Below are positions 19,168 to 27,896 of a stretch of 64,000 nucleotides of DNA, piece by piece. Location of the stretch: assembly GCF_023100725.1 (NCBI RefSeq), contig NZ_CP095501.1, forward strand, positions 3,162,001 to 3,226,000. The letters run 5' to 3'. The notes beneath the pieces are model-generated. The model did not search any database. It was not told where the DNA came from and was given only the letters and a program-made list of their open reading frames with translations. The stretch comes from Arthrobacter antioxidans. GTDB lineage: Bacteria; Actinomycetota; Actinomycetes; Actinomycetales; Micrococcaceae. The position numbers and the translations under genes were made by a program. The number at the start of each line of letters is the position of its first letter. Position 1 is the first letter of the stretch.

Positions 19168-19219
19168 CCGGACACGAGAGAGCCCCGCAGCAGGAGCTGC
19201 GGGGCTCTTCCGTGTCCGG
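19168..19219. terminator. Bidirectional hairpin terminator
   Basis: An 11-bp perfect inner stem (19181-19191 with 19196-19206) is extended by a 9-bp outer stem (19168-19176 with 19211-19219). It sits between the convergent PLDc_N gene and ccsB. It lacks a long U tract, as is usual for actinobacterial terminators. Confidence 0.8.
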
Positions 19220-19250
19220 GGGCCTCAGGCGGCTCCCGGAGCTGGAGTCG

Positions 19251-20276
19251 TCAGACCCCCGAGTAGCTGTGGAGGCCCGAGAAGTAGATGTTCACGATCG
19301 TGAAGTTGAAGACGATGCAGAGGTAGCCGACGATCGAGAGCCATGCGGCGCGCGTCCCCGTCCAGCCGCGCGTTGCGCGGGCGTGCAGGTAGCCCGCGTA
19401 GACGGTCCAGATCACGAAGGTCCAGACCTCCTTGGTGTCCCAGCCCCAGTACCGGCCCCAGGCCTGTTCGGCCCAGATGGCACCGGCCATGAGGGTGAAG
19501 GTCCAGCCCACGAACGCGATGGCGTTGAGGCGGTAGGCGAGGTTCTCGAGGCTCAGCGCGGAGGGCACCAGGCGCAGGAACTTCGCGGTGTCCGCCTTGC
19601 CCGCGAGGAGCTTGGCCTCCCGCGAGGACTGGAGGAGCTGCAGCACCGACATCGCGAACGTGATGGTGAACAGTGCGGAGGAGGCCACTGCGATGGAGAC
19701 GTGCACGATCAGCCAGTAGCTCTGCAGCGCGGGGATGAGCCGCGCGACGGGCGTGGGGAAGCCGACGGTGGCTGCGCACAGCATGACGACGACGAGCCCG
19801 ACCACGAAGGACCCGACGAAGCGGAGGTCCTTGCGGGTGAGCGTGATCAGGAAGATCGCGGCGACGAGGAACGCACCCGTGGTGCAGAACTCGTACATGT
19901 TGCCCCACGGCACGCGGTTCGCCGCGATGCCGCGGGTGACGACGGCGGCACCGTGGATGACGGCGGCGAGGACCGTCAGCGCGACGGCGATGCGCGCGGC
20001 GCCACGCCGCGGACCGGAACCGTAGTCCATGGAGTCGTCGGCCGTGGCGGGAGCGGTCGGCGCGGCGTCCGACGTCGAGCCCCCGCGCGCACCGACGCCG
20101 GCGAGGGCGGGGGTGGCCTTCTCCTGGGCGAGCCGGGTCTCGAGCGAGCCGATGGTCGTGCTCGAGCGCACGAGGTCGAGCACGAAGAAGATCAGGGCCG
20201 CCACGTAGGCGATGGAGGCCAGCAGCATGAAGAGCTCACTGACCTGCCCGAGCTCTGCGTTGACTGGTTGTGGCAT
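19251..20276 (-). CDS. ccsB: Cytochrome c biogenesis protein CcsB (heme handling)
   Basis: A 341-residue polytopic membrane protein of the CcsA/CcmC heme-handling superfamily. The tryptophan-rich heme motif is WAEQAWGRYWGWDTKEVW near residue 265. VPWGNMYEF and a histidine in YWLIVHVSIA supply conserved flanking positions. It acts with ResB as the system II cytochrome c synthetase, carrying heme to apocytochromes outside the membrane. The ATG overlaps the resB stop by one base. An Ala/Thr-rich loop near residues 55-85 is extra compared with compact homologues. Confidence 0.94.
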   Translation of the reverse strand: MPQPVNAELGQVSELFMLLASIAYVAALIFFVLDLVRSSTTIGSLETRLAQEKATPALAGVGARGGSTSDAAPTAPATADDSMDYGSGPRRGAARIAVALTVLAAVIHGAAVVTRGIAANRVPWGNMYEFCTTGAFLVAAIFLITLTRKDLRFVGSFVVGLVVVMLCAATVGFPTPVARLIPALQSYWLIVHVSIAVASSALFTITFAMSVLQLLQSSREAKLLAGKADTAKFLRLVPSALSLENLAYRLNAIAFVGWTFTLMAGAIWAEQAWGRYWGWDTKEVWTFVIWTVYAGYLHARATRGWTGTRAAWLSIVGYLCIVFNFTIVNIYFSGLHSYSGV

Positions 20277-22000
20277 CAGTTGTCCTTTGAGTTGTGGTGC
20301 GACTGCCCCGTGCCTGCTGCCGACGACGCGGCCTCCGGCACCTTGTTTTCTCCCGTGCCGCCGCCCGGCACCGACCAGCGGTCCGTGAGCAGCTTCTCGA
20401 CGGTCTGGCCCTCCGCGGGCAGCCGGTGGTCCTCGCCCCGCGCGAGCAGCCCGTACTCGACCATGAGGCGGCCGTCGGGGTGCTGCCCGGTGCGGACCCA
20501 GAGCCTGCGGCGTCCGATGAACAGCGACGCCGTCAGGCCGAGCAGCGCGAGCGTCGAGAAGACGAGCGCGCCGACCTCCCCGGGGTCGTGGTGGATGTCG
20601 AGGGCCGCGTACCGCTTCAGCCCGTCGAACGTGATCGACCCCTTGCCCTCGGGCAGGTCGTAGGTCTGGCCCACGCTGAGTACGATCCCGCCGTCGTCGC
20701 TGGTGCGGCTGTTCAGCTCCGTCAGGTTCTCGGTGTCCAGGACGTACACGTTCTCCGGTGTGCCGTCGTCGAGCCCGAGGTCCCCGTAGTAGGAGTTGAG
20801 GTTGAGCTGCGGGTTGAAGGGGTCCGGGTCCCGGGAGAAGGACACACCCTGCTCGTCCACGAACGCCGTGGGGAGGAAGAATCCCACGAACCCGAGCTGG
20901 TCCGGCTTGGCGTCCGGGGCCTTGATGACGATCAGCGACGTGTAGAGGCCGTCCGACGGCACCGAGACGACGGGCCCCTCCGAGGCGATGTTGCCCTCGC
21001 CGTCGCGGACCGTCACCACCGGCGCGTAGCCGTTGCCCACGAGGTACACGTTCGTCCCGCCGATCGTGATCGGCGCGTTGACCTTGAGGACCTGGGACTC
21101 CTCGGCCGCACCGGGGCCGTCCTGCGTGGTCACCTCGGCGGTGAAGTCCAGCGGCTGGCCGTAGTGGCTCTCCTGGTCGCGGTCGAAGCGGACGTCGAAG
21201 GAGTCCAGCCGGAGGGAGTAAGGCTCGAGCCGGTCGTCGGAGAAGTTGGAGCCCGGGTTGAAGGAGTCGTAGCCGATCAGGGTGTTGACGAAGCTGTCGC
21301 CCTCGACCACGACCTTCTGGCCGTTGTAGCCGAACAGCCCTCCGACGGCCACCGAGACCAGGACCCCGATGAGGGAGGTGTGGAACACGAGGTTGCCGAG
21401 TTCCTTGGCCAGTCCGCGTTCGGCACCCACCGAGGGGCGGTCGGTGTCGGCGTCCCGCACGTCCACGCGGTAGCCGCGCTTCCGGAGGATGGCCGCGGCC
21501 TGCTCGGCGGCGATGGCGGGGGTGAGCCCCGACCCGCGGGCCTGGTCCGACGGCACCTCGAGCGTGCCGTGGACGGGCAGGCGCGAGAGCCGCTTCGGCG
21601 TGCGCGGCGGCGTGGAGCGCACCGCCCTGAAGTGCGCGATCGCGCGGGGGATCACGCAGCCGATGAGGGAGACGAACAGCAGGAGGTAGATGGCGGAGAA
21701 CCAGACCGACGAGTAGACGTCGAAGAGCTGGAACCAGTCGAGGACGGGGCCCGTGTCCGGGTTGTCCTGGATGTACTGCGTGACGATGGCGGGATTGGCC
21801 GGGCGCTGCGGGAACAGCGAGCCGGGAACCGCGGCGACGGCGAGCAGCAGGAGCAGGAAGAGTGCGGTGCGCATGCTCGTGAGCTGCGTCCAGGCCCACC
21901 GGAGGGTCCCGAGGAACCCGAGGGAGGGCAGGACGACGTCGGACCGGGCCGCGGAGGTGCCCGGCCTGTCCCTCGCGTCCTGTGTGACGTCCTGCTTCAC
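20276..22000 (-). CDS. resB: Cytochrome c biogenesis protein ResB
   Basis: A 574-residue ResB/Ccs1 protein. Membrane helices lie near residues 42-62, 95-115 and 190-215, followed by a large extracytoplasmic domain (FNPGSNFSDDRLEPYSLRL, GPVVSVPSDGLYTSL) and a last helix near 495 (DPGEVGALVFSTLALLGLTASLFIG). It partners CcsB in covalent heme attachment. It is the fourth gene of a five-gene run on the minus strand. The last 50 residues are hydrophilic and poorly conserved. Confidence 0.93.
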   Translation of the reverse strand: MKQDVTQDARDRPGTSAARSDVVLPSLGFLGTLRWAWTQLTSMRTALFLLLLLAVAAVPGSLFPQRPANPAIVTQYIQDNPDTGPVLDWFQLFDVYSSVWFSAIYLLLFVSLIGCVIPRAIAHFRAVRSTPPRTPKRLSRLPVHGTLEVPSDQARGSGLTPAIAAEQAAAILRKRGYRVDVRDADTDRPSVGAERGLAKELGNLVFHTSLIGVLVSVAVGGLFGYNGQKVVVEGDSFVNTLIGYDSFNPGSNFSDDRLEPYSLRLDSFDVRFDRDQESHYGQPLDFTAEVTTQDGPGAAEESQVLKVNAPITIGGTNVYLVGNGYAPVVTVRDGEGNIASEGPVVSVPSDGLYTSLIVIKAPDAKPDQLGFVGFFLPTAFVDEQGVSFSRDPDPFNPQLNLNSYYGDLGLDDGTPENVYVLDTENLTELNSRTSDDGGIVLSVGQTYDLPEGKGSITFDGLKRYAALDIHHDPGEVGALVFSTLALLGLTASLFIGRRRLWVRTGQHPDGRLMVEYGLLARGEDHRLPAEGQTVEKLLTDRWSVPGGGTGENKVPEAASSAAGTGQSHHNSKDN

Positions 22001-22051
22001 TGTGGGCCTTCCATCAAGTCGATTCGATTCCGTGCCGTGCGCGTCCGCCGA

Positions 22052-22849
22052 TCAGATCGGGAGGACGACGTTGCCGATCAGCAGATCCTGCAACTGGGTG
22101 ATCCAGAGGTTCCAGACGCCCGTGACCATGAGGACGCCCACGAGCACCAGGAGCCCTCCCCCGGAGCGCTGCAGCAGGAGCCGGTGCTTCCGGAAGAACG
22201 CGAGCGCGCCCATGCCGCGCCGCACGCCGAGTGCGATCAGCAGGAACGGCAGACCGAGCCCGAGGCAGTACACGAAGGTGAGCACGGCGCCCTTCAGCGC
22301 CGTGGCGTCGTTGCCGGAGATGGCGAGCAGCTGCACCGCGCCCAGGGTGGGCCCGATGCACGGCGCCCAGCCGAGCCCGAAGGTCACCCCCAGCAGCGGA
22401 GCGCCCAAAAGCCCCGCCGGGACCCTCGCATGGAGGCGGCTCTCCCGCTGGAACCAGGAGAACCCGCCCATGAAGATGATGCCCAGGAGGATCACGACGA
22501 CGCCGAGCACCTGGAGGAGCCATCCCTGCGAGACTCGCAGGAAGGCTCCCAGCTGGCCGAAGAGCGTCCCGTAGGCCATGAAGACCACCGAGAAGCCGAC
22601 GACGAACAGGCCGATCCCGGCGAGCATGCGGCCTTTCCTCTGCTTCTCGAGATCGACGCCGGTCAGTCCCGTCACGTACCCGAGGTAGCCGGGGACCAGG
22701 GGCAGGACGCAGGGAGAGACGAAGGAGACGAGACCCGCCAGGAGGGCGACGGGCAACGCCAGGAGCATGGAGCCGTTCAGGACGGCGTCGGCGAAGGCGT
22801 TGCCCACGGCGAGCGGCATCGACGCGGCCGGCGGCCCCGTCATCGGCAT
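22052..22849 (-). CDS. ccdA: Thiol-disulfide transporter CcdA
   Basis: A 265-residue membrane protein with six or more helices. The two redox cysteines are visible in VSPCVLPLVPGYLGY near residue 50 and GWAPCIGPTLGA near residue 160, the CcdA/DsbD-beta signature. It passes electrons from cytoplasmic thioredoxin to ResA so that apocytochrome cysteines stay reduced. It starts 15 nt after resA and precedes resB. A second ATG two codons in is an equally possible start. Confidence 0.94.
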   Translation of the reverse strand: MPMTGPPAASMPLAVGNAFADAVLNGSMLLALPVALLAGLVSFVSPCVLPLVPGYLGYVTGLTGVDLEKQRKGRMLAGIGLFVVGFSVVFMAYGTLFGQLGAFLRVSQGWLLQVLGVVVILLGIIFMGGFSWFQRESRLHARVPAGLLGAPLLGVTFGLGWAPCIGPTLGAVQLLAISGNDATALKGAVLTFVYCLGLGLPFLLIALGVRRGMGALAFFRKHRLLLQRSGGGLLVLVGVLMVTGVWNLWITQLQDLLIGNVVLPI

Positions 22850-22864
22850 GCCCGGCCCGGCGCG

Positions 22865-23485
22865 CTATTCAGCGAGGGCATCGGAGATCAGGGCCTTGAG
22901 TGTGCTGCGGTCCGCGAGCCCGAGGATCCGCGCCGAGACGCGCCCCTCGCGGTCCAGCACGATCGTGGTGGGGACAGCCTGCGGCGGGACGTACTGCGTC
23001 ATGTCCAGCAGCACCCCGCCGTCCTTGTCGGCGAAGCTCTGGTACGGGATGTCGAAGCTGCGCTCGAAGGCTTCCGCCGTGGCCTTCTCGTCGCGGATGT
23101 TCACCCCGTAGAACGCGGCGCCCTGCGGCGCATAGTCGTCGTGCAGCGAGACGAGGTCGGGTGCTTCCTCACGGCAGGGAGCACAGGCGGCGTACCAGAA
23201 GTTGAGCACGGTGACCTGGCCGTCCCACTCGGCACTCGACACGGAGGTGCCGTCGAACAGGGTGCCGGAGACCTCGACGGGCTCTCCCCTGTCGCCCGCG
23301 GCGTACTCGGTGACGGAGCCGTCACCCGCGATGTAGTTCTTGCCGTCCCCCGCCGCGGCCTGCTGCGCCAACGGATCATCCGCCGCGCAGGACGTCAGCG
23401 CGAGCGAGACCGGCACGGCGAAGGCCAGCGCCGTACGCAGCGTGAGCAGGCGGCGGCGCGGTGCGGGACGGACGGGTGTGATCAC
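22865..23485 (-). CDS. resA: TlpA/ResA-like thioredoxin lipoprotein
   Basis: A 206-residue membrane-anchored thiol-disulfide oxidoreductase. A basic N-terminus and hydrophobic core end in a lipobox LTSC (Cys33). The thioredoxin fold follows, with active site WYAACAPCREEAPD, and the conserved cis-Pro region QAVPTTIVLD. It would reduce apocytochrome c cysteines before heme attachment. It lies 39 nt after the phosphatase gene, and the AT-rich gap contains TAGAAT, a possible extra promoter. GTG start with GGAAGAA upstream. Confidence 0.92.
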   Translation of the reverse strand: MITPVRPAPRRRLLTLRTALAFAVPVSLALTSCAADDPLAQQAAAGDGKNYIAGDGSVTEYAAGDRGEPVEVSGTLFDGTSVSSAEWDGQVTVLNFWYAACAPCREEAPDLVSLHDDYAPQGAAFYGVNIRDEKATAEAFERSFDIPYQSFADKDGGVLLDMTQYVPPQAVPTTIVLDREGRVSARILGLADRSTLKALISDALAE

Positions 23486-23524
23486 GGCTTCTTCCGTTGA
23501 TTTCTACGACGTGTAGTAATTCTA

Positions 23525-24202
23525 TTACGCGCCGGGGACATTCGCCGCCTCGGGCAGCAGGTCGGCGCACGGCTCCGCGTAGCGGACGCGCCGGATGGTC
23601 TCGCCGTCGAAGTCGAGGGACGTGACGGACGTGAGCGTGCATTCACGCTGGCGCGGGTCGTGCCAGAGCCGGCGGTGCTCGGCGGCGAGCCTCGTCACCC
23701 AGATCGGGAGCTGGTGGCTGACGAGGATGGCCTCCGCGGGGCGGCCCTCCCCCCTGTCGGCACCGAGCTCGAGGGCCAGCCGCCGCGCGTCGTGGACTCC
23801 CGCCATCATGCGTTCGACCTGCAGGCGGTAGGGCTCGCCCCAGGAGGGGCGGAGGGGATTGACGAGCAGCGGCCAGTTGCGGGGCTGCCGGAGCCGGCTC
23901 TTGATCCCGGACATGCCCTCGAAGCGGTTCTCCGCCTCGATGATCCGCTCGTCGGTGGCGATCGCGAGCCCGAGGGTGTCCGCGAGCGGCTGCGCCGTCT
24001 CCTGCGCACGGTCGAGCGGCGAGGCCACGAGGTGCACGATGTCGGCGCCGTCGTCGCGCCGTGCCTGGAAGTACCGGGCCATCTGCGCGGCCATCTGACG
24101 GCCGAGATCGGAGAGATGGAACTCGGGGAGCCGTCCGTAGAGGACTCCCCCGGGGTTGTGGACCTCACCGTGGCGCACCAGGTGGACGGTTGATCGCTGC
24201 AT
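23525..24202 (-). CDS. Histidine phosphatase family protein
   Basis: A 225-residue phosphoglycerate-mutase-like phosphatase. The catalytic histidine is in LVRHGEVHNP, the proton donor region is EAENRFEGM and the second histidine is in LVSHQLPIW. Family members next to cytochrome c genes are common in actinobacteria, but the substrate is unknown. The ATG at 24202 is chosen because the RHG motif then falls at the usual distance and GAAACT ends 6 nt upstream; earlier in-frame ATGs lack this. Confidence 0.88.
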   Translation of the reverse strand: MQRSTVHLVRHGEVHNPGGVLYGRLPEFHLSDLGRQMAAQMARYFQARRDDGADIVHLVASPLDRAQETAQPLADTLGLAIATDERIIEAENRFEGMSGIKSRLRQPRNWPLLVNPLRPSWGEPYRLQVERMMAGVHDARRLALELGADRGEGRPAEAILVSHQLPIWVTRLAAEHRRLWHDPRQRECTLTSVTSLDFDGETIRRVRYAEPCADLLPEAANVPGA

Positions 24203-24260
24203 CCTTCCAGTTTCGCGCATGCTGCGTGCGACGGCCAATCGATACTTGCGCGGGAGTTTG

Positions 24261-24324
24261 TTGAACGTTTTACTGATCCATGGAATAAAACATGCATATG
24301 CATGCTTCTACTCCCTGTAAGCAT
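24261..24324 (+). promoter_or_regulatory. AT-rich promoter and palindromic operator of yceI
   Basis: TTGAAC and AATAAA are separated by 17 nt (24261-24289) and are directly followed by a 14-bp perfect palindrome CATGCATATGCATG (24291-24304). A second inverted repeat ATGCTT-N11-AAGCAT spans 24302-24324. This block is strikingly A/T rich for the window. An AGGAG ribosome site lies 6 nt before the ATG of yceI. The palindrome is well placed for a repressor operator at the transcription start; the regulator is not evident nearby. Confidence 0.6.
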
Positions 24325-24353
24325 CCGCCAGCCACCCTTCTCAGGAGTTCCTC

Positions 24354-24911
24354 ATGACTGTCCCCTCAGGCCTCACCTCCGGCACCTGGTCCTTCGACCC
24401 CTCCCACAGCGAGGTGGGCTTCAGCGTCCGCCACGCAGGCATCAGCAAGGTCCGCGGCTCGTTCAAGGACGTCGACGCCGCACTCACCGTCGGCTCGTCG
24501 CTCGAGGACTCGAGCATCTCCGCGACCATCAGCACCGCATCCTTCACCTCCGGCGACGAGAACCGCGACGGCCACGTCAAGGGCGCCGACTTCTTCGACG
24601 TCGAGCAGTTCCCCGAGATGACCTTCGTCTCCACCTCCCACGAGGGCTCCGGCGAGACCTATCGGATCAACGGTGACCTCACCATCCGCGGCATCACCAA
24701 GCCCGTGACCCTCGACGCCGAGTTCAACGGCGTGGCCGTGGACCCCTTCGGCGCCACCCGCGCCGGCGTCTCGGCCTCCACGAGCATCTCGCGCAAGGAC
24801 TTCGGCCTCACCTGGAACGCGGCCCTCGAGGCCGGCGGCGTCCTCGTCGGCGACAAGGTGACCATCACCATCGAAGCCGCCTTCGTGGCTCCCGCGGTCG
24901 CCACGGTCTGA
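24354..24911 (+). CDS. YceI family protein
   Basis: A 185-residue lipocalin-like beta-barrel. It starts with the family signature GTWSFDPSHSEVGFSVRHAGISKVRGSF split over strands, and contains VKGADFFDVEQFPEMTF and GDLTIRGITKPVTLD, the conserved YceI blocks. The family binds polyisoprenoid lipids. There is no signal peptide, so this one is probably cytoplasmic, as in many actinobacteria. It is monocistronic, bounded by its own palindromic promoter region and a very strong terminator. Confidence 0.92.
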   Translation: MTVPSGLTSGTWSFDPSHSEVGFSVRHAGISKVRGSFKDVDAALTVGSSLEDSSISATISTASFTSGDENRDGHVKGADFFDVEQFPEMTFVSTSHEGSGETYRINGDLTIRGITKPVTLDAEFNGVAVDPFGATRAGVSASTSISRKDFGLTWNAALEAGGVLVGDKVTITIEAAFVAPAVATV

Positions 24912-24944
24912 TCCGCCACCCGGGCTACCGCCCGCCCGCAGGCC

Positions 24945-24985
24945 CCGACGGCCGGCGTCGTCCTCCCGACGACGCCGGCCGTCGG
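24945..24985. terminator. Strong hairpin terminator after yceI
   Basis: Two perfect 18-nt arms (24945-24962 and 24968-24985) enclose a 5-nt loop, followed by CGTTTCGT. It is the most stable short hairpin seen between 18 and 30 kb. Confidence 0.85.
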
Positions 24986-25110
24986 CGTTTCGTCCCGCCT
25001 TCGGGGGGAGCCCACGAACTAGGCTGACGGTGACCACATCCACGGGGGCCGCGTCCATGGGGGGCGCCACCGGCCGGATGACCACTCCCTGATCAGCGAA
25101 GGACGCGACG

Positions 25111-25710
25111 ATGAGCACACCACAGGACACTCCGAACGGGCAGGACAACGGGCCCGCCTGGAACGCACCGGGAGCGGGCGGCAGCGGCCAGAACCCCTCT
25201 GCCCAGCAGTCCCCGTCCCCGAGCTACGCCTACCCGGCATCGGGCGCGCCGGGTCTCACCGAGAAGGGACCGGCGCCGAAGGAGGTCCAGCGGGCGTACT
25301 ACCTCATCCTCGCTGCGGGCGTCCTCCACTTCCTCTCCTCCGTCGTCGGGGTGACGGAGATCCCCGAGGGCGCCGGATCATCGGTCCAGATGGTGTCCCA
25401 GCTGCTGTTCGCGGCCCTCGCCGCCGCGGTCTACGTGGTCCTGGCGATCTTCATCCGCCGGGGTCGCAACTGGGCCCGCATCACCGCGACGGTCCTCGCG
25501 GCCCTCAACGTGCTGGTGACCGTCGGCGGCCTGCTGCTCCTGCCGCTTGCCAACCAGGCCGTCGAGGCCTCGGGCCAGGAAGCGGTGCCGGTCTCCGGTC
25601 TGTCGATCACACTCAGTGTGATCGTCCTGCTCCTGGGCGTGGCGGGCGTCGTCCTGACCTACCTGAAGCCGGCGCGGCCGTACTTCGCCCCGCAGAAGCT
25701 CGGGTACTGA
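25111..25710 (+). CDS. Small four-helix membrane protein with Pro/Gln/Ser-rich N-terminus
   Basis: A 199-residue protein. Residues 1-60 are hydrophilic and rich in Gly, Pro, Gln, Ser and Asn. Four hydrophobic helices follow (AYYLILAAGVLHFLSSVV, LLFAALAAAVYVVLAIFI, ITATVLAALNVLVTVGGLLLL, SLSITLSVIVLLLGVAGVVLTYL-like), with a basic RRGRNWAR loop between helices 2 and 3. This layout is common among unnamed actinobacterial membrane proteins. No function can be assigned. The ATG has GAAGGA upstream. It ends 24 nt from the convergent rex gene. Confidence 0.75.
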   Translation: MSTPQDTPNGQDNGPAWNAPGAGGSGQNPSAQQSPSPSYAYPASGAPGLTEKGPAPKEVQRAYYLILAAGVLHFLSSVVGVTEIPEGAGSSVQMVSQLLFAALAAAVYVVLAIFIRRGRNWARITATVLAALNVLVTVGGLLLLPLANQAVEASGQEAVPVSGLSITLSVIVLLLGVAGVVLTYLKPARPYFAPQKLGY

Positions 25711-25734
25711 GGGCGCGGGCGCTCGTACCCCCGC

Positions 25735-26442
25735 CTACTGGGCGCGGGAGACCGGACCGAGGTCCGGCTCCTGCGCCCTTTGTGCGTGGTAGGCCAGGAT
25801 CTGGAGCTCGGTGGACATGTCCACCTTGCGCAGCTGGACGTGCGGCGGTACCTGCAGCACCACGGGCGCGAAGCTGAGGATGCTGGAGATCCCGGCCGCG
25901 ACGAGGCGGTCGCACAGCTCCTGGGCGACCGCCGCGGGAACCGCGAGCACCGCCATGTTGGTGCGGGTGCGCTCCAGCACCGCCTCGAGGTCGTCGACCG
26001 CACTGACCCGGAGGTAGCCCACCTCGGACCCGACGACCAGCTGGTCGGCGTCGAAGAGCGCCACGATCTCGAACCCGCGCGAGCCGAACCCCGAGTAGCC
26101 GGCGAGGGCCCGTCCGAGGTTGCCCGCGCCGAGGATCGCGACGCGCCAGTCGAGCGTGAGCCCGAGGGCCACCGAGATCTGCCGGTTGAGGTACTGCACG
26201 TCGTACCCGACGCCCCGGGTGCCGTAGGACCCGAGGTAGGAGAGGTCCTTGCGGAGTTTGGGCGAGTTCACTCCGGCGGCATCCGCGAGTTCCTCGGAGG
26301 ACACCCGTTCGATGCCCTCGGCGAGCAGGGAATTCAGCGCCCGCAGGTAGATGGTGAGACGCGCGACCGATGCGGGAGGGATGTGGCGCGCCGCATCGTC
26401 CACGGGGTGAAGGCCTGGCATGTCCGGCGTTGTCACTGTCAT
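25735..26442 (-). CDS. rex: Redox-sensing transcriptional repressor Rex
   Basis: A 235-residue Rex protein. The N-terminal winged helix includes RLTIYLRALNSLLAEG and SEELADAAGVNSPKLRKDLSYLGSYGTRGVGYDV, the classic DNA-binding block. The NAD(H)-binding Rossmann domain starts VAILGAGNLGRALAGYSGF. Rex represses respiratory genes, such as cytochrome bd, when NAD+ is high. The GGAG ribosome site just before the ATG sets the start. In Streptomyces rex precedes hemA; here a glutaredoxin-like gene lies upstream on the same strand. Confidence 0.96.
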   Translation of the reverse strand: MTVTTPDMPGLHPVDDAARHIPPASVARLTIYLRALNSLLAEGIERVSSEELADAAGVNSPKLRKDLSYLGSYGTRGVGYDVQYLNRQISVALGLTLDWRVAILGAGNLGRALAGYSGFGSRGFEIVALFDADQLVVGSEVGYLRVSAVDDLEAVLERTRTNMAVLAVPAAVAQELCDRLVAAGISSILSFAPVVLQVPPHVQLRKVDMSTELQILAYHAQRAQEPDLGPVSRAQ

Positions 26443-26606
26443 CGGCTCCGTTGCTAGCACCGCCGCGCCCGGTCCGGGAGCTGCGGTTCCGGGGTCCCTC
26501 GGCATCGGGGGCGGAAGTACCACCCACTGTATGCCGACGACGCGGGGCCTCCAAGCCGGGCGGCGAGCATCGTGGGGGGAACGGAGGGGCGGCCGGTCGG
26601 GGCCCC

Positions 26607-26870
26607 TCAGGCGCCCGCCAGCAGCCGCCTCAGCCTCGCCTCGTCGATCGACCAGAAGTCCCGCTGGACGCCGTCGATGAACAGGACGGGCAGTTCCTCC
26701 GCGAAGCGTGCACCGAGCGCGGGGACCTCGGCGGCGCTCACCTCGCGCCAGCCCAGGCCGAGGTCGTCGGTCACCCGCCGCACCACGGCGCGGGCATCCT
26801 CGCAGAGATGACACCCGGGCCGGGTGAGGAGCACCACGCCGGTGCCGGGCATCTCCGCAGGGGTTTGCAT
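26607..26870 (-). CDS. Glutaredoxin family protein (DUF836-like)
   Basis: An 87-residue thioredoxin-fold protein with the redox pair CHLC in LLTRPGCHLCEDAR and the conserved DGVQRDFW segment. It matches small actinobacterial glutaredoxin-like proteins found close to rex/hemA or serB. TACCGT ends 6 nt before the ATG, so the mRNA is probably leaderless, and the GGAGGG next to the ATG is too close to act as a ribosome site. Confidence 0.85.
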   Translation of the reverse strand: MQTPAEMPGTGVVLLTRPGCHLCEDARAVVRRVTDDLGLGWREVSAAEVPALGARFAEELPVLFIDGVQRDFWSIDEARLRRLLAGA

Positions 26871-26957
26871 CCCTCCACGGTACTGCGCCCGTGCGGTGCC
26901 GGCAGCAGCGGCAGGAGATGCCGTCGAGCGGCGGGGCCGAAGAACTAGACTCGGAGC

Positions 26958-27770
26958 ATGCCGGACGCCGCCCGGGTCACGCACCCCATCCTCCAGCCTT
27001 CGGCGACCGTCGCGGGCGAAGCAGCCTTCTTCGACGTGGACAACACGCTGATGCGCGGCGCCAGCCTGTTCCATGTGGGCCGCAAGATGTACCAGCGCAA
27101 GGCCTTCACGCTGCGCTTCGCCGCGGGCCTGGCCTGGAAGCAGCTCCGCTTCATCATGCGCGGCGAGACGATGACGGACGTGAACTCGGTGCGCGACGCC
27201 GCCCTCGCCTTCGCCATCGGGATCGCCCACGAGGACATCCTGGCCCTGGGCGAGGAGGTCTACGACGAGATGATCGCCTCGAAGATCTGGCCCGGCGCGC
27301 GCGCCCTGGCCGAACAGCACCTGACCTCGCACCGGCAGGTCTGGCTGGTGACCGGCACCCCCGTGGAGGTGGCCGGCGTGATCGCGAGCCGCCTCGGGCT
27401 CACCGGGGCCCTCGGCACCGTGGGGGAGGTCGCCGACGGCCTCTACACCGGCAAACTGGTCGGCGAGTTCCTCCACGGGCCGGCCAAGGCCGTCGCGGTG
27501 CTGGAACTGGCGCAGCGGGAGAACCTGGACCTCTCGCGGTGCTGGGGCTACAGCGACTCCTACAACGACATCCCGCTGCTGACCGCCGTCGGGCATCCGG
27601 TGGCCATCAACCCGGACGCCCGGCTCCGCCGCCATGCCCGGGCGAACAACTGGCCCGTCTACGACTTCCGCAGCGGACGGCGGGCCGCGACCCTGGGCCT
27701 GCGCGCGGCCACCGTCGTCGGATCCGTCTACGGGCTGTGGCGCGGGTACTCACGGTTCAGGAGCCACTGA
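26958..27770 (+). CDS. HAD-superfamily phosphatase, SerB-like (HAD-IB)
   Basis: A 270-residue HAD hydrolase. Motif I is AAFFDVDNTLM, motif II is WLVTGTPVEV, and motif IV GYSDSYNDIPLL carries the metal-binding aspartates. The HAD-IB architecture, with a helical cap, matches M. tuberculosis SerB1-like proteins. The C-terminus ends in a possible membrane-associated helix (LGLRAATVVGSVYGLWRGY). TAGACT ends 6 nt before the ATG, indicating a leaderless message. The substrate is uncertain; a phosphoserine phosphatase role is not established for this group. Confidence 0.85.
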   Translation: MPDAARVTHPILQPSATVAGEAAFFDVDNTLMRGASLFHVGRKMYQRKAFTLRFAAGLAWKQLRFIMRGETMTDVNSVRDAALAFAIGIAHEDILALGEEVYDEMIASKIWPGARALAEQHLTSHRQVWLVTGTPVEVAGVIASRLGLTGALGTVGEVADGLYTGKLVGEFLHGPAKAVAVLELAQRENLDLSRCWGYSDSYNDIPLLTAVGHPVAINPDARLRRHARANNWPVYDFRSGRRAATLGLRAATVVGSVYGLWRGYSRFRSH

Positions 27771-27822
27771 CCCCGGACGGGCCGGGAGCCCGGCCGACGA
27801 CGGAGAGTCCGCCAGACGACGA

Positions 27823-27862
27823 CGGCCCGGCTTCCACGCCGAGAAGGCGGGAATCCGGGCCG
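27823..27862. terminator. Candidate terminator between the HAD gene and bS22
   Basis: CGGCCCGG (27823-27830) pairs with CCGGGCCG (27855-27862), with shorter internal complementarity (TTCC/GGAA). It lies in the convergent gap of 126 nt, where it could stop transcription from both sides. Confidence 0.45.
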
Positions 27863-27896
27863 GTCGGCACGCTCCGGCTCTGGGCCGGGCGCCTGC

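Noticed and set aside
20294-23500. A 1068-codon open frame on the plus strand opposite resB/ccdA/resA
   Set aside because: It is antisense to well-conserved cytochrome c biogenesis genes. Its product is an Arg/Glu/Asp/Val-rich sequence without domains, the usual shadow of G+C-rich third positions.
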